DNA from: Acidobacteriaceae bacterium
Lineage (GTDB): Bacteria; Acidobacteriota; Terriglobia; Terriglobales; Acidobacteriaceae
Direction of reading: 5' to 3'
Assembly (NCBI GenBank): GCA_003170825.1
Contig: PMYL01000019.1
Coordinates: 52,717 to 116,716 of the forward strand
DNA length: 64,000 nt
This document shows positions 46,823 through 55,753 of the stretch, one piece after another (the first letter of the stretch is position 1; each line of letters begins with the position of its first letter). The position numbers and the translations under genes were made by a program. Under the pieces are notes generated by a model. It was not told the origin of the DNA, ran no database searches, and was given only the letters and a program-made list of their open reading frames with translations.

Positions 46823-49800
46823 CTATTGGCGGAGCGGCTCGGCGTCTGCTCCGAAGTTCTGTAGAAACGCCTGGAACTCCTTGAGCGGCAGCGGGCGGCT
46901 GAACAGGTAGCCCTGGAAGGATTGGCAGCCGAGCCCGGCGAGGAAGGCCAACTGTTCTTCGGTTTCCACGCCCTCGGCGATCACCGGCAACCCCATGGCC
47001 CGGCCCAGCGAAAGGATGGTTTGCGCAATGGCGCCGCTGGACGAATCCACCAGAATGTCGCGGACGAACACCCGGTCGATCTTCAAGCGGTCCAGGGGCA
47101 GGCGCTTGAGGTAGGCCAGCGAGGAATAGCCCGTGCCAAAGTCGTCCAGGGCGAATCGCAGGCCATGCGACCTGAGTTGGGTCATCTTGGCGATGACCTC
47201 CTCGAGATTTTCCACCAACATGCTCTCGGTAAGCTCCAACCGGAGGCGTTTGGGATTGGCTCCGGTGCGATCAAGGGCCGCCAGCACCCCTTCCACGAAG
47301 TCGGGCTGGCGTAACTGGAGGGCGCTGATGTTGACCGCAACCGTGAAATCGGCTGTTTGCTCCCAGCCTGCCCACGATGCAATCTGCGTGCAGGCGTTTT
47401 CCAGGACCCATTCTCCCAAAGGCAAAATCAGGCCCGTTTCCTCTGCCAGGGGAATGAACTCGTCCGGCGGCACGATGCCGCGCAAAGGGTGCTTCCAACG
47501 GATCAGGGCCTCGGCGCCCGTCAAGCGGCCCAGCTCCACTTGAGGCTGGTAGTAGAGTAGGAACTGGTTTGTCTTGATCGCCTTGCGCAGGTCCTCCTCC
47601 AGCGCGGCGCGGGCGTTGACGGCAGTCTGCAGGGCGGGGGAGAAAAAGCGCACGGTGTTGCGGCCGGCCGCCTTGGCCTGATGCAGGGCAATATCGGCCT
47701 GCTGCAAGATATCATCCATGCTGTTCTGCCGGTCCCCGAAGACCGCGATCCCGATGCTGGCGCTGCTGAGGCATTCTCGGTCATTGAACAGGTAGGGCTG
47801 GCCAACCGAAGCCAGGATTTTCTCGCAGACGGCCTTGGCCTCGGCCGCGGCCTCCTCGGGAACTTCGCTCAGGTCTTCGAGCATCACGACAAACTCATCA
47901 CCGCCCAATCGCGCCACGGTGTCGGTGTCGCGGACGCACGCGGCAAGGCGCCGGGCGAATTCCTGAAGGAGATAATCGCCTGTTTGATGGCCGAGGGTCT
48001 CGTTCAACATCTTGAGATTATCCAGATCGATCAACAGCAGCGCTTGCGAGCGGTCCCATTGGGCGCTGGCGGCCAGGGCCTGACGCAACCGGTCCATCAG
48101 AAGACGGCGGTTGGGAAGGCCTGTCAACGGGTCGTAAAAAGCGAGATTGCGGATGGTGTTCTCCGCCGCCTTGGCAGCGGACATATCCCGCGTGATGGAA
48201 ACGATGCAGGAAACGCCGTCAAGCTCAATCCTCGCTGCCGATATAAGCGCCGAGAAAATCTCGCCGTTTTTTCTTCTAAGGTTGGCCTCTAAATTCCGGC
48301 AATTGGAGTTCTGGCGCAGCAGTTCGACAAAGTTCTGCCGATCGCGAGGATCCGCCCAGATGTTGAGTTCCCACGACGTTCGCCCAATGACTTCTTCGCG
48401 CTCGAACCCCAAGATATCGAGGTATGCATCATTGGCATCGATGAATGTCCCATCGTCCAGACGGTTGATATCGACGAGATCGGGACTCGTCTGGAATACG
48501 GTACGGTAGCGTTCCTCGCTCGCCCGCAGTGCTTCCTGAGCTGTGGCCAGGCGCTCTTCCGCCGCCTTGGCAGCGGAGATATCCCGCGTGATGGAAATGA
48601 TGCAGGAAACGCCTTCAAGCTCAATCACCTCTGCCGAAATCTCCCCCCAACTAACCTCCCCGTTCTTTTTTCTGAACTGGGCCTCCAAACCGCGACAACT
48701 GTAGTTCTGGCGCAGGATTTCGACCAGTTTTTGCAGGTCGCGATCATCCGCCCAGATGTTCAGTTCCAGCGAAGTTCGTCCCATGACTTCTTCGCGCTCA
48801 AATCCCGTAATGTCGAGAAAAGCTTGATTGACGTCGACATATTTCCTATCGCTCACGCGGTTGATACTGATAGCGTCAAGACTGGTCTGGAACACGGTGC
48901 GGTAGCGTACTTCGCTCGCCCGCAGTGCTTCCTGAGCCGTGGCCAGGCGCTCCTCGGCAGCCTTGCGGGCATTGATGTCTTCGATCAGGGCGATGGAGTA
49001 GAGCAGGCGTTCCTCGTCATCGCGCCGGATCGATGTCGCCACCGTCACCCAGGTGGGACTGCCGTCCTTGCGGATATAGCGTTTTTCCCAGCGGGCGGCG
49101 TCGATCGCGCCGCTCGACATCTGCTCAAGAACCTCGATGCTTGAGGCCAGATCCTCAGGAGCCGTGATCTGCTGGAAGGTCATGCCCGGCACTTCGTCAG
49201 CAGGGTAACCAATAATCTCGGCGAAACGCGCGTTGCACATCAGGATCCTGCCGTCGAACGCGGTATGGAGGATGCCGACCGGAGCCTGCTCGAAGGTAGC
49301 GCGATAGAGCTCCTCGCTATTCCGAATGAGCGCTTCCGCCCGCTTGCGCTCGGTGATGTCCTGGATGAAGCCTTCAAAATAAGCCGTGCGCCCATCGCTC
49401 CCGCACACTCTCCGGCAATTAATCGAAACCCAGATTGGGGTGCCGTCCTTGCGCTTGAACCGGCACTCGTAGCCCCGGATGGTCCCCTGCTCTTCGAGTT
49501 GCCGCGCAAACTTCGCGCGCTCATCCGGGTCCACCCACACATCGTGGCTGGTGTCTTTGACGGTCGATACGAGATCATCCGGCGAATTGTAGCCCAGCAT
49601 CTTTGCCAGCGCGGGATTGGCGGCCAGGAATCTGCCCTCAGGAGTCGTTTGGTAAAACCCTTCCAGCGCCCCCTCGAAGATGTCCTGATACTTCTTTTCG
49701 GCTTCCTTGAGTGCGCTCTCTGCCGCCTTCCGTTCCGTGATGTCCTTGCCGAAGACGGAAATGCCGGTCACATTGCCATCGACAATGATCGGGCTCAGGG

Positions 49801-50080
49801 CCAGATCCAAGGTCCGGCCATCGGCGAGGGGAAACTCGACCCGAACCGAACCTTCGGCTCGCACACGTTTATAGAGCGCAGGCAAAAGCTCAGCCCTCTC
49901 TGGCGAGACGATATCTTTCGGAAGCATGCCCGCGGCAAGCCGGACCCCAAAAATTGATTCGATGTGCTGCTTCAGCGCGCTATTGAATGTAATCAAACAA
50001 TCATCGAGGTCAACTGACCAGATGAGGTCTTCCGTGCTTTCGATCAAGGCCGAGAGATTCGCTTCAGCTTTAATTTGCAT
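46823..50080 (-). CDS. Multi-PAS GGDEF/EAL c-di-GMP signalling protein
   Basis: 1085 residues, no membrane segment, so cytoplasmic. Five PAS domains (roughly 1-115, 125-245, 255-375, 390-515, 525-640); the last two are near repeats including the linker AAEERLATAQEALRASE. The GGDEF domain has an intact GGDEF motif with an RxxD inhibitory site five residues before it (RDTDTVARLGGDEF). The EAL domain keeps EAL (GAEALIRW) and DDFGTGYSSL loop. Both activities look possible. AGGGAAGG precedes the ATG. It is flanked on both sides by direct repeats of the acyltransferase 3' end. Confidence 0.94.
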   Translation of the reverse strand: MQIKAEANLSALIESTEDLIWSVDLDDCLITFNSALKQHIESIFGVRLAAGMLPKDIVSPERAELLPALYKRVRAEGSVRVEFPLADGRTLDLALSPIIVDGNVTGISVFGKDITERKAAESALKEAEKKYQDIFEGALEGFYQTTPEGRFLAANPALAKMLGYNSPDDLVSTVKDTSHDVWVDPDERAKFARQLEEQGTIRGYECRFKRKDGTPIWVSINCRRVCGSDGRTAYFEGFIQDITERKRAEALIRNSEELYRATFEQAPVGILHTAFDGRILMCNARFAEIIGYPADEVPGMTFQQITAPEDLASSIEVLEQMSSGAIDAARWEKRYIRKDGSPTWVTVATSIRRDDEERLLYSIALIEDINARKAAEERLATAQEALRASEVRYRTVFQTSLDAISINRVSDRKYVDVNQAFLDITGFEREEVMGRTSLELNIWADDRDLQKLVEILRQNYSCRGLEAQFRKKNGEVSWGEISAEVIELEGVSCIISITRDISAAKAAEERLATAQEALRASEERYRTVFQTSPDLVDINRLDDGTFIDANDAYLDILGFEREEVIGRTSWELNIWADPRDRQNFVELLRQNSNCRNLEANLRRKNGEIFSALISAARIELDGVSCIVSITRDMSAAKAAENTIRNLAFYDPLTGLPNRRLLMDRLRQALAASAQWDRSQALLLIDLDNLKMLNETLGHQTGDYLLQEFARRLAACVRDTDTVARLGGDEFVVMLEDLSEVPEEAAAEAKAVCEKILASVGQPYLFNDRECLSSASIGIAVFGDRQNSMDDILQQADIALHQAKAAGRNTVRFFSPALQTAVNARAALEEDLRKAIKTNQFLLYYQPQVELGRLTGAEALIRWKHPLRGIVPPDEFIPLAEETGLILPLGEWVLENACTQIASWAGWEQTADFTVAVNISALQLRQPDFVEGVLAALDRTGANPKRLRLELTESMLVENLEEVIAKMTQLRSHGLRFALDDFGTGYSSLAYLKRLPLDRLKIDRVFVRDILVDSSSGAIAQTILSLGRAMGLPVIAEGVETEEQLAFLAGLGCQSFQGYLFSRPLPLKEFQAFLQNFGADAEPLRQ

Positions 50081-50427
50081 TTCGACCTTCCCTGACCCCG
50101 GAACACTTCCGCTCCATCTTCTTCAAACCGCAGCCTGAGGCGCAAGCGAACCAACCAGGCCGGCTATCTACCCAGAATCCCGCAAGACTCAATTTCCTCT
50201 ATAATCCGTCATACTTCTTTCCCTGGGAAAAGGCGGGACGGCCTTTACGAAACCTACAGTAACCCCGAAGAATTACCTTCGAGTGTACGCCGTGCGCGGG
50301 TGTTATCCACAGCATTTTTCTTCCCGACGGCGGATTTGGCACAACATCAAGCGTCAGCGCGAAAGGAAACGGACGCCATACCTGAGCAGGAATGGCGCCC
50401 GTTCGAGTTTATGCGATCGATTGAAAG
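50081..50427. other. Promoter region of the PAS/GGDEF/EAL gene and acyltransferase terminator
   Basis: 347 bp without a gene. It holds a single consensus DnaA box TTATCCACA (50303-50311) and the right direct repeat (50367 onward). Nothing else recognised. Confidence 0.55.
50371..50399 (-). terminator. Hairpin terminator of the phosphate acyltransferase gene
   Basis: On the minus strand GGCGCCAT (50399-50392) pairs with ATGGCGTC (50379-50372), with one G-U, followed by CGTTTCCTTT. Located 29 nt past the stop codon. A copy exists at 46644-46672. Confidence 0.5.
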
Positions 50428-51414
50428 CTAGACTTTCACCGCCGGGTGAGTGGCATAGTGAAGCAGGACGGCCACGGCGCAACTGGTGAGGCGCGTCTCC
50501 GCCGAATCTGCCCGGCTGGTGAGGATGGTGGGGACGCGCGCGCCGAGGACGATGCCGGCCAGTTGCGCTCCGCCGAGGTATTCGAGCTGCTTGGCGAGCA
50601 TGTTGCCGCTCTCGAGGTCGGGGACGACGAGAATGTCGGCCTGGCCGGTTACCGGCGAGACCAGCCCCTTGATGGCGGCGGCCTTGACGCTGACGGCGGT
50701 ATCGAAGGCCAGGGGGCCGTCGAGGATGCCGCCGGTGATCTGGCCGCGGTCGGCCATCTTGCACAGGGCCGCTGCGTCCAGCGTGGACTTGATTTTGGGG
50801 TTGACCGTCTCGATGGCCGAGAGGAGCGCCACCTTGGGCTCGGAAATGCCGAGTGCGTGGGCCAGGTCGATGGCGTTCTGCACGATGTGAATCTTGTCTT
50901 CGAGCTCGGGGGTGATGTTGATGGCCGCGTCGGTGATGAGCAGGGTGCGCGCATAGGCCGGGGTGTCCATGATGAAGACGTGGGAGATGCGGCGGGCGGT
51001 GCGCAGGCCGGTGTCGCGGTTCATGGCCACCTTCATCAGCTCGTCGGTGTGCAGGCTGCCTTTCATCATGGCCAGGGCTTTGCCGGAGCGGCACATGGCC
51101 ACGCCCAGCTCGGCGGCTTTGGCCTCGGTGTCGGCCTGGAGGATGGGATAACCGCCGATGTCCAGGCCAACCTTCGCGGCCAGCGCCTTCATTTCGGCTT
51201 CGTCGCCGATGAGCGTGGGTTCGATGAGGCCCTCGATCGCGGCTTCAACGGTGCCCCTCAGAGCCACGTCGGAGAGCGGCCAGACGACCGCCGTGGTAAT
51301 GGCCGGGAACTCCTTGCAGCGCTGGATAAATTTGTGAAAGACATGGTAGTCGGCGGGATGGCCGACCAGCGGGTCAACGGCAACGGCTTCAGCCAGCCCT
51401 GCAAGATCGCTCAT
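50428..51414 (-). CDS. Phosphate acetyl/butyryltransferase family protein
   Basis: 328 residues from the ATG at 51414 (9 nt after AGGAG; an ATG at 51420 is closer than ideal). Sequence runs VVWPLSDVALRGTVEAAIEG, PTLIGDEAEMKALA, MKGSLHTDELMKVAMNR, ISHVFIMDTPAY, NITPELEDKIHIVQNAIDLA, ITGGILDGPLAFDTAVS and GNMLAKQLEYLGGAQLAGIVLGAR, as in the PTA/PTB family. It transfers an acyl group between CoA and phosphate; length and motifs fit Ptb or the bifunctional MaeB-like C-domain better than EutD. No acetate or butyrate kinase is adjacent. Confidence 0.88.
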   Translation of the reverse strand: MSDLAGLAEAVAVDPLVGHPADYHVFHKFIQRCKEFPAITTAVVWPLSDVALRGTVEAAIEGLIEPTLIGDEAEMKALAAKVGLDIGGYPILQADTEAKAAELGVAMCRSGKALAMMKGSLHTDELMKVAMNRDTGLRTARRISHVFIMDTPAYARTLLITDAAINITPELEDKIHIVQNAIDLAHALGISEPKVALLSAIETVNPKIKSTLDAAALCKMADRGQITGGILDGPLAFDTAVSVKAAAIKGLVSPVTGQADILVVPDLESGNMLAKQLEYLGGAQLAGIVLGARVPTILTSRADSAETRLTSCAVAVLLHYATHPAVKV

Positions 51415-51631
51415 GGGCATTTTCTCCTGGCCGCGCAGCGGAAGGCTGGCGGGCCTCACGCATCTATTCTCACCTTATGACGGGCAAGCGCCTGTGCCAA
51501 AGGTCACACTCCGGGGCCTAATCTCACATGGCGGTAAAGGGGTCAATGGACTGCTGACCCTTTCCCCGCGATAGCCTGTGCTGCTATGCTGCGTGCGCCG
51601 AGAAAAGCGATTTAGGTAGGAGAGAGCGTGT

Positions 51632-53107
51632 ATGTGGTTCCTGGGAATGGATGTGGGCACGGGCGGCACGCGGGCTGTGGTGGTGGATGCGGCGGGCAAA
51701 CTGATTGCCGGGGCGTCGAGCGAGCATGCGGCGTTCAAGACGGCCCACCCAGGCTGGGCGGAGCAGGACCCCGAAGACTGGTGGCGGGCGGCGCAGGAGG
51801 CGATTCGCGAGGCTCTTGAGACGTCGCCTGAGCCACGGCAACCCATCGCGGCCATTGGCCTGACCGGCCAGATGCACGGGGCGGTGATACTGGACGAGGC
51901 CGGCCAGGTGCTGTGGCCGTCGCTGATCTGGTGCGACACGCGCACCCAGCCGGAGTGCGACTGGCTGACGGAGAAGATCGGCTACGAGCGGCTGATCGAG
52001 CTGACCTGCAACCCGGCGCTGCCCAACTTCACGCTGACCAAAGTGCTTTGGGTGAAGGAGCACGAGCCGGAGATCTTCGCCAAAATTCGCCACATCCTGT
52101 GCCCCAAGGACTATGTGCGCTACCGGTTGACGGGCGAGTTTGCCATCGACGTGCAGGAGGCCTCGGGAACGCTGCTGCTGGACGTGACGCACCGGCGCTG
52201 GTCCAAGGAAGTGGCCGAGGCGGCGGGGATTCCCGAGAGCTGGCTGCCCCAAGTTTATGAGTCGCCGGAGGTCTGCGCGCGCATCAGCGAGAGCGCTGCG
52301 GGGCTGACCGGGCTGGCCGCGGGTACGCCCGTGGTGGCTGGCGCGGGCGACCAGGGAGCGGGGGCGGTGGGCATGGGCATTTTGCAGCCGGGGTCGGTAT
52401 CGGCCACCATCGGCACTTCGGGAGTGGTTTTTGCCGCGACGGCGAGCCCGACCAAGGACCCCAAGGGACGGCTGCACACCTTCTGCCACGCGGTTCCGGG
52501 GCTATGGCACGTGATGGGCGTAACGCAGTCGGCGGGTCTGAGCTTGCGCTGGCTCAAGGAGACCTTCTTTCCCAGCCATAACTATGACGAGTTGACTGCG
52601 GCGGCGGCTCGGGTTCCGGCGGGCAGCGAGGGGCTGGAGTGGGCGCCGTATCTGCTGGGCGAGCGCACGCCGCACCTGGACCCTGAAGTGAGGGCGGCGT
52701 TTGCCGGCATTTCGACCGTGCATACGGCGGCGCATTTTGTGCGCGCGGTGCTGGAAGGCGTGGCTTACTCGCTGGAGGACACGTTTACGCTCTTTGCGGA
52801 ACTGGGGATTCCGGTGAGCGCCATTCGGCTGGGCGGCGGCGGCGCACGCGGTCCGCTGTGGCGGAAGATTCAGGCCGGGATTTATGGACAGGCCGTCGAG
52901 GTGCTGACCGCCGAAGAGGGCGGCGCGTTTGGCTCGGCGTTGATGGCCGGCGTGGGCGCGGGCCACTGGGCCAATCTGGACGAAGCCTGCGGGCAAGCGA
53001 TCGAAGTGGCCCAGCGCATCGAACCGGAGGCTGCCGATCTGGCGGCTTACAAGACTGGCTATGCCAAGTGGCGCAAGCTGTATCCGGCGCTGAAGAGTTT
53101 GCGGTAA
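51632..53107 (+). CDS. xylB: Xylulokinase
   Basis: 491 residues, normal for XylB. FGGY kinase fold: GMDVGTGGTRAVVVD phosphate-binding strand, TGQMHGAV (xylulose contact), WCDTRT, and catalytic Asp240 in GAGDQGAGAVG, then LGGGGARGPLWRKIQA and EEGGAFGSALMA. Phosphorylates D-xylulose to xylulose-5-phosphate for the pentose phosphate pathway. AGGAGAG precedes the start. No xylose isomerase or transporter lies beside it. Confidence 0.92.
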   Translation: MWFLGMDVGTGGTRAVVVDAAGKLIAGASSEHAAFKTAHPGWAEQDPEDWWRAAQEAIREALETSPEPRQPIAAIGLTGQMHGAVILDEAGQVLWPSLIWCDTRTQPECDWLTEKIGYERLIELTCNPALPNFTLTKVLWVKEHEPEIFAKIRHILCPKDYVRYRLTGEFAIDVQEASGTLLLDVTHRRWSKEVAEAAGIPESWLPQVYESPEVCARISESAAGLTGLAAGTPVVAGAGDQGAGAVGMGILQPGSVSATIGTSGVVFAATASPTKDPKGRLHTFCHAVPGLWHVMGVTQSAGLSLRWLKETFFPSHNYDELTAAAARVPAGSEGLEWAPYLLGERTPHLDPEVRAAFAGISTVHTAAHFVRAVLEGVAYSLEDTFTLFAELGIPVSAIRLGGGGARGPLWRKIQAGIYGQAVEVLTAEEGGAFGSALMAGVGAGHWANLDEACGQAIEVAQRIEPEAADLAAYKTGYAKWRKLYPALKSLR

Positions 53108-53142
53108 GAGAGTTGATTCGCGTGCTGGACTTCGCAGATATG

Positions 53143-53180
53143 TATGTGCATTATGTGATTACATCTTGGAGTGATAAAAT
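53143..53180 (+). promoter_or_regulatory. Candidate promoter/operator of the RHH-MazF-type pair
   Basis: AT-rich island upstream of the antitoxin: TATGTG at 53143-53148 and 53152-53157, and a -10-like TAAAAT at 53175-53180, with AGAGGAG as ribosome site. Ribbon-helix-helix antitoxins bind such short tandem sites in their own promoters; inference. Confidence 0.35.
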
Positions 53181-53198
53181 GTATAGAGGAGATGGAAC

Positions 53199-53486
53199 GT
53201 GCCCCAGACAATTGCTCGTCCCAGGGAATCGACGTTGAACCTGCGCGTTGACGCCGCGCTCAAGATGGAGTTTGCGGCGGCGGTGGAGGCGGAGGACCGG
53301 CCGGCCTCAGAGGTTCTGCGCTCACTGATGCGTGTCTATGTGGAGGAAACGCGGAAGCGCCGCTTTGCCGCCGAGGCACGCCGCCAGTCCGAGTTGATCG
53401 CCGCTTCAGAGGATGAGGCGGAGGTAATGCGCTGGATTCAGGATGTGAGCGCCCCTGAAGCCGGGATTTGGGAAGGCGGCCGATGA
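53199..53486 (+). CDS. Ribbon-helix-helix antitoxin
   Basis: 95 residues, GTG start. The first 55 residues (STLNLRVDAALKMEFAAAVE, RPASEVLRSLMRVYVEE) show the beta-strand/two-helix RHH pattern of CopG/ParD/CcdA-like antitoxins; the charged C-terminal tail would wrap the toxin. Stop and toxin start overlap (ATGA). Confidence 0.85.
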   Translation: MPQTIARPRESTLNLRVDAALKMEFAAAVEAEDRPASEVLRSLMRVYVEETRKRRFAAEARRQSELIAASEDEAEVMRWIQDVSAPEAGIWEGGR

Positions 53487-53803
53487 AGCGCGGCGACCTG
53501 GTGACTGTGGTGGTTTCTGAAGACTATGGGAAGCCGCGGCCGGCGCTGGTGGTGCAGGCAGACGCATTTGATCGGCACCCATCGGTGATTGTGTTGCCAT
53601 TGACCAGCGAAATCCACGATGCGCCGCTGTTTCGGGTCACAGTGACCGCCGGCGGGGAGACCGGGCTGCGCATGATTTCCCAGATCATGGTGGACAAAGC
53701 TACCACCGTGCCCCGCGTTAAGCTGGGGCCGCGAATCGGGCGCGTGGACGCGGCCACCCTCGAAGCCGTCAATCAGGCATTGCGCGGGTTTCTCGGGCTG
53801 TAG
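53483..53803 (+). CDS. MazF/PemK/CcdB-fold toxin
   Basis: 106 residues from the ATG at 53483 within ATGA. MKRGDLVTVVVSEDYGKPRP, ALVVQADAF, SVIVLPLTSEI, GLRMISQIMVDKATTVPRVKLG and GRVDAATLEAVNQALRGFLGL fit the CcdB/PemK/MazF small barrel: the first-strand RGDLV and GKPRPALVVQ as in PemK endoribonucleases, and SQIMVDK. It is probably an mRNA interferase. Its 3' end overlaps the convergent ATP-pyrophosphatase gene by 35 bp. Confidence 0.86.
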   Translation: MKRGDLVTVVVSEDYGKPRPALVVQADAFDRHPSVIVLPLTSEIHDAPLFRVTVTAGGETGLRMISQIMVDKATTVPRVKLGPRIGRVDAATLEAVNQALRGFLGL

Positions 53804-54464
53804 CCTCGCTTTGAAAGTCCGCAAATACGAAGCCATCGCGATTGACGACTTCTCCCGCTTCCAAACGCAGCGGGGCCGTGAACATGGGCCCGTCGTAGAC
53901 GCAGGTGTGAAACTCGCCGCGCTCTCCACAGGGGTCTGTTTCCGGCGGGAAATCCTGCAACAAGGCAGCATCGAACTCGCGGCCGGCAAAGGAGCCCGGC
54001 AACTGCTTCGTATCCACGCAGGAGAGCCTGGCGCGGATACCGCCGGCAATCATGGTGCGCGCCAACGCGGCGGTTGGAATCTCCCAGAGGGGAAACAAGG
54101 GTTCGAGGCCGGTTGGTTTGAGCTGAGTCTCGCGGTAGGCGCGAACATCGGGCAGGAACAGGTCGCCAAAGGCAATTGCGTCGATATGCTCATCGACAGC
54201 GCGTTTGCAGACGTCGGTCATGCGCTGCTCATAGATTTCGTTGGAGCATGGCCAGGGGAGCGGCACAATCCACAACGGCAATTCAGCGGCCTGCGCCTGA
54301 GCTTCCAGAACCGAACGGCGCGTGCCGTGCATCGCGACTCGCTGGAATTCGGAGTTGAGAGTGGTCAACAGGCCGGCCAGTTCAATGCCGGGCTGTTGGC
54401 GCAGGAGGTGGAGCGTCCATGCGCTATCTTTACCGCTGCTCCAGGACAAGAGGACGCGCTTCAT
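53769..54464 (-). CDS. ATP pyrophosphatase, diphthine-ammonia ligase-like
   Basis: 231 residues. N-terminal PP-loop LLSWSSGKDSAWTLHLL, later IDAIAFGDLFLPDVRAYRE, FPLWEIPTAALARTMI and the GERGEFHTCVYDGPMF motif are those of the Dph6/MJ0570 family. Eukaryotic Dph6 amidates diphthine on EF2. Bacteria lack diphthamide, so the bacterial reaction is unknown but should adenylate a carboxylate. Overlaps the toxin gene tail-to-tail. Confidence 0.87.
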   Translation of the reverse strand: MKRVLLSWSSGKDSAWTLHLLRQQPGIELAGLLTTLNSEFQRVAMHGTRRSVLEAQAQAAELPLWIVPLPWPCSNEIYEQRMTDVCKRAVDEHIDAIAFGDLFLPDVRAYRETQLKPTGLEPLFPLWEIPTAALARTMIAGGIRARLSCVDTKQLPGSFAGREFDAALLQDFPPETDPCGERGEFHTCVYDGPMFTAPLRLEAGEVVNRDGFVFADFQSEATARETRAMPD

Positions 54465-54549
54465 AGGACGATCATAACCTGCAAACTCATTGAAGCGGGC
54501 GTGCGGCAGATGGCCAGCCGGAATCTTCCGCTCGATGCCGGCCGCGCCA

Positions 54550-55617
54550 TCAGTTGTCCTTGCTCGGCCGGCAGGAGGGAGCCATTGCTGCGCTTGCTGC
54601 GCGACGGAGAACCTGTTGCTTGACGGCGTCGGTGGTCGAATCCATCAATCTCTTGAGCGAATCTGCATACGCCGCGTCGAACGCCTTGTTGGCGGGTACA
54701 GCGGTATCAGGTATCACGCCCTTTCCGTCCCAGTTAGTTTCGTTTACTGCACTTTTGATTCGTCCAAACGGAATCGTTATGGTCAGCGAGTTGTCGATTG
54801 GCCAGGGCCCTGCCGGATTGGCTGCGCCGGCCGTTTTCTCGCCGACGATGGTTGCGCGATGCCGCTCTTGCAGAATGAACGGAACAGCCTCTCCAGCCGA
54901 CCAGGTCGATCCCGATACAAGAACATAAAGGGGCCGGCTCTCATCCCGGTAAGCAACGCCCGTTGCCTGGGCGTAGTAGATGGCCGGTTCTCCGGATCGG
55001 GGCACTATAGAGAACAGAGGTAAATTGGGCTGCATGAAGAAATAACTCAGAAGCTGTATTGCCGTGTCGGGCGATCCACCCCCGTTGTTCCGCAAATCCA
55101 GGATCAACGCATCCGTATGGGAAAGGAACTTCATCGCCGTCTCCAGCGACTCGGCGCCCTCATTCGCACGGTAGAAAGCGGTGATCTGTAGGTAACCGAC
55201 GTTTCCGTCGAGAACGTCTGCCCGCTTGATCCCGTAATTATCCATGCGGGAACTTTCTGTGCGCGGCAACGTAGATTCAGTGGAATTTGCTCCCGGCAAC
55301 TCGGAGGCCCGCACAAACAGATGCTTGTCGTGACTTGCCTTGTCGAGAGTTTCGTTCAGCTTCGCCGACAGATCTCTCAGATCGTTCGCTCTTGAATAGA
55401 TCCCTTGCTGCTCGGCCGCTGCCAGAGCAGCTTCAATGCGAGCAATGGCGCCGGTATCGTAATACTTGTCTCGAATCAAGGCTTCGATAGACGCAACAGT
55501 GTCCTGAACGAATCCACCGGTTATCTGCGGATCGTGTGTTCCACCGGAGGGCTGCTGCCCGGATGAGAGTGAGCACGCCAAAGCGAGAACGATAGCGCAG
55601 GCAAACGGCATCTTCAT
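54550..55617 (-). CDS. S41-family (IRBP-like) serine protease, lipoprotein-like start
   Basis: 355 residues. The signal sequence AIVLALACSLSSG could be a lipobox (LALAC), suggesting membrane anchoring. A short helical N-domain (about 30-110) resembles the tricorn-core/IRBP N-terminus; the peptidase S41 core has NVGYLQITAFYR, ALILDLRNNGGGS, LVSGSTWSAGEAVPFI with the nucleophile Ser, and IVGEKTAGAANP. No PDZ domain is seen. ATG at 55617 and 55611 are both possible. Probable periplasmic processing or nutrient protease. Confidence 0.88.
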   Translation of the reverse strand: MKMPFACAIVLALACSLSSGQQPSGGTHDPQITGGFVQDTVASIEALIRDKYYDTGAIARIEAALAAAEQQGIYSRANDLRDLSAKLNETLDKASHDKHLFVRASELPGANSTESTLPRTESSRMDNYGIKRADVLDGNVGYLQITAFYRANEGAESLETAMKFLSHTDALILDLRNNGGGSPDTAIQLLSYFFMQPNLPLFSIVPRSGEPAIYYAQATGVAYRDESRPLYVLVSGSTWSAGEAVPFILQERHRATIVGEKTAGAANPAGPWPIDNSLTITIPFGRIKSAVNETNWDGKGVIPDTAVPANKAFDAAYADSLKRLMDSTTDAVKQQVLRRAASAAMAPSCRPSKDN

Positions 55618-55753
55618 GCTCTAACTTTACCAAGTGTTGTACCGCCGCGCGAAACAGGCGTGGTTGCGCCCAACCCCGAAAATGGCAAATTGTGAAACAA
55701 ATCGGCCTGCCACTTGAAAGCGGCAGGCCATTTGTTTTGGTACAAAGTCAGCC

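Noticed and set aside
50303-50311. Consensus DnaA box TTATCCACA as a replication origin
   Set aside because: A single box, with no cluster, AT-rich unwinding region, dnaA or dnaN nearby.
46640-50510. Calling the repeat-bounded segment an integrative element
   Set aside because: It contains one gene and no integrase, excisionase or tRNA target; the layout is reported as an observation only.
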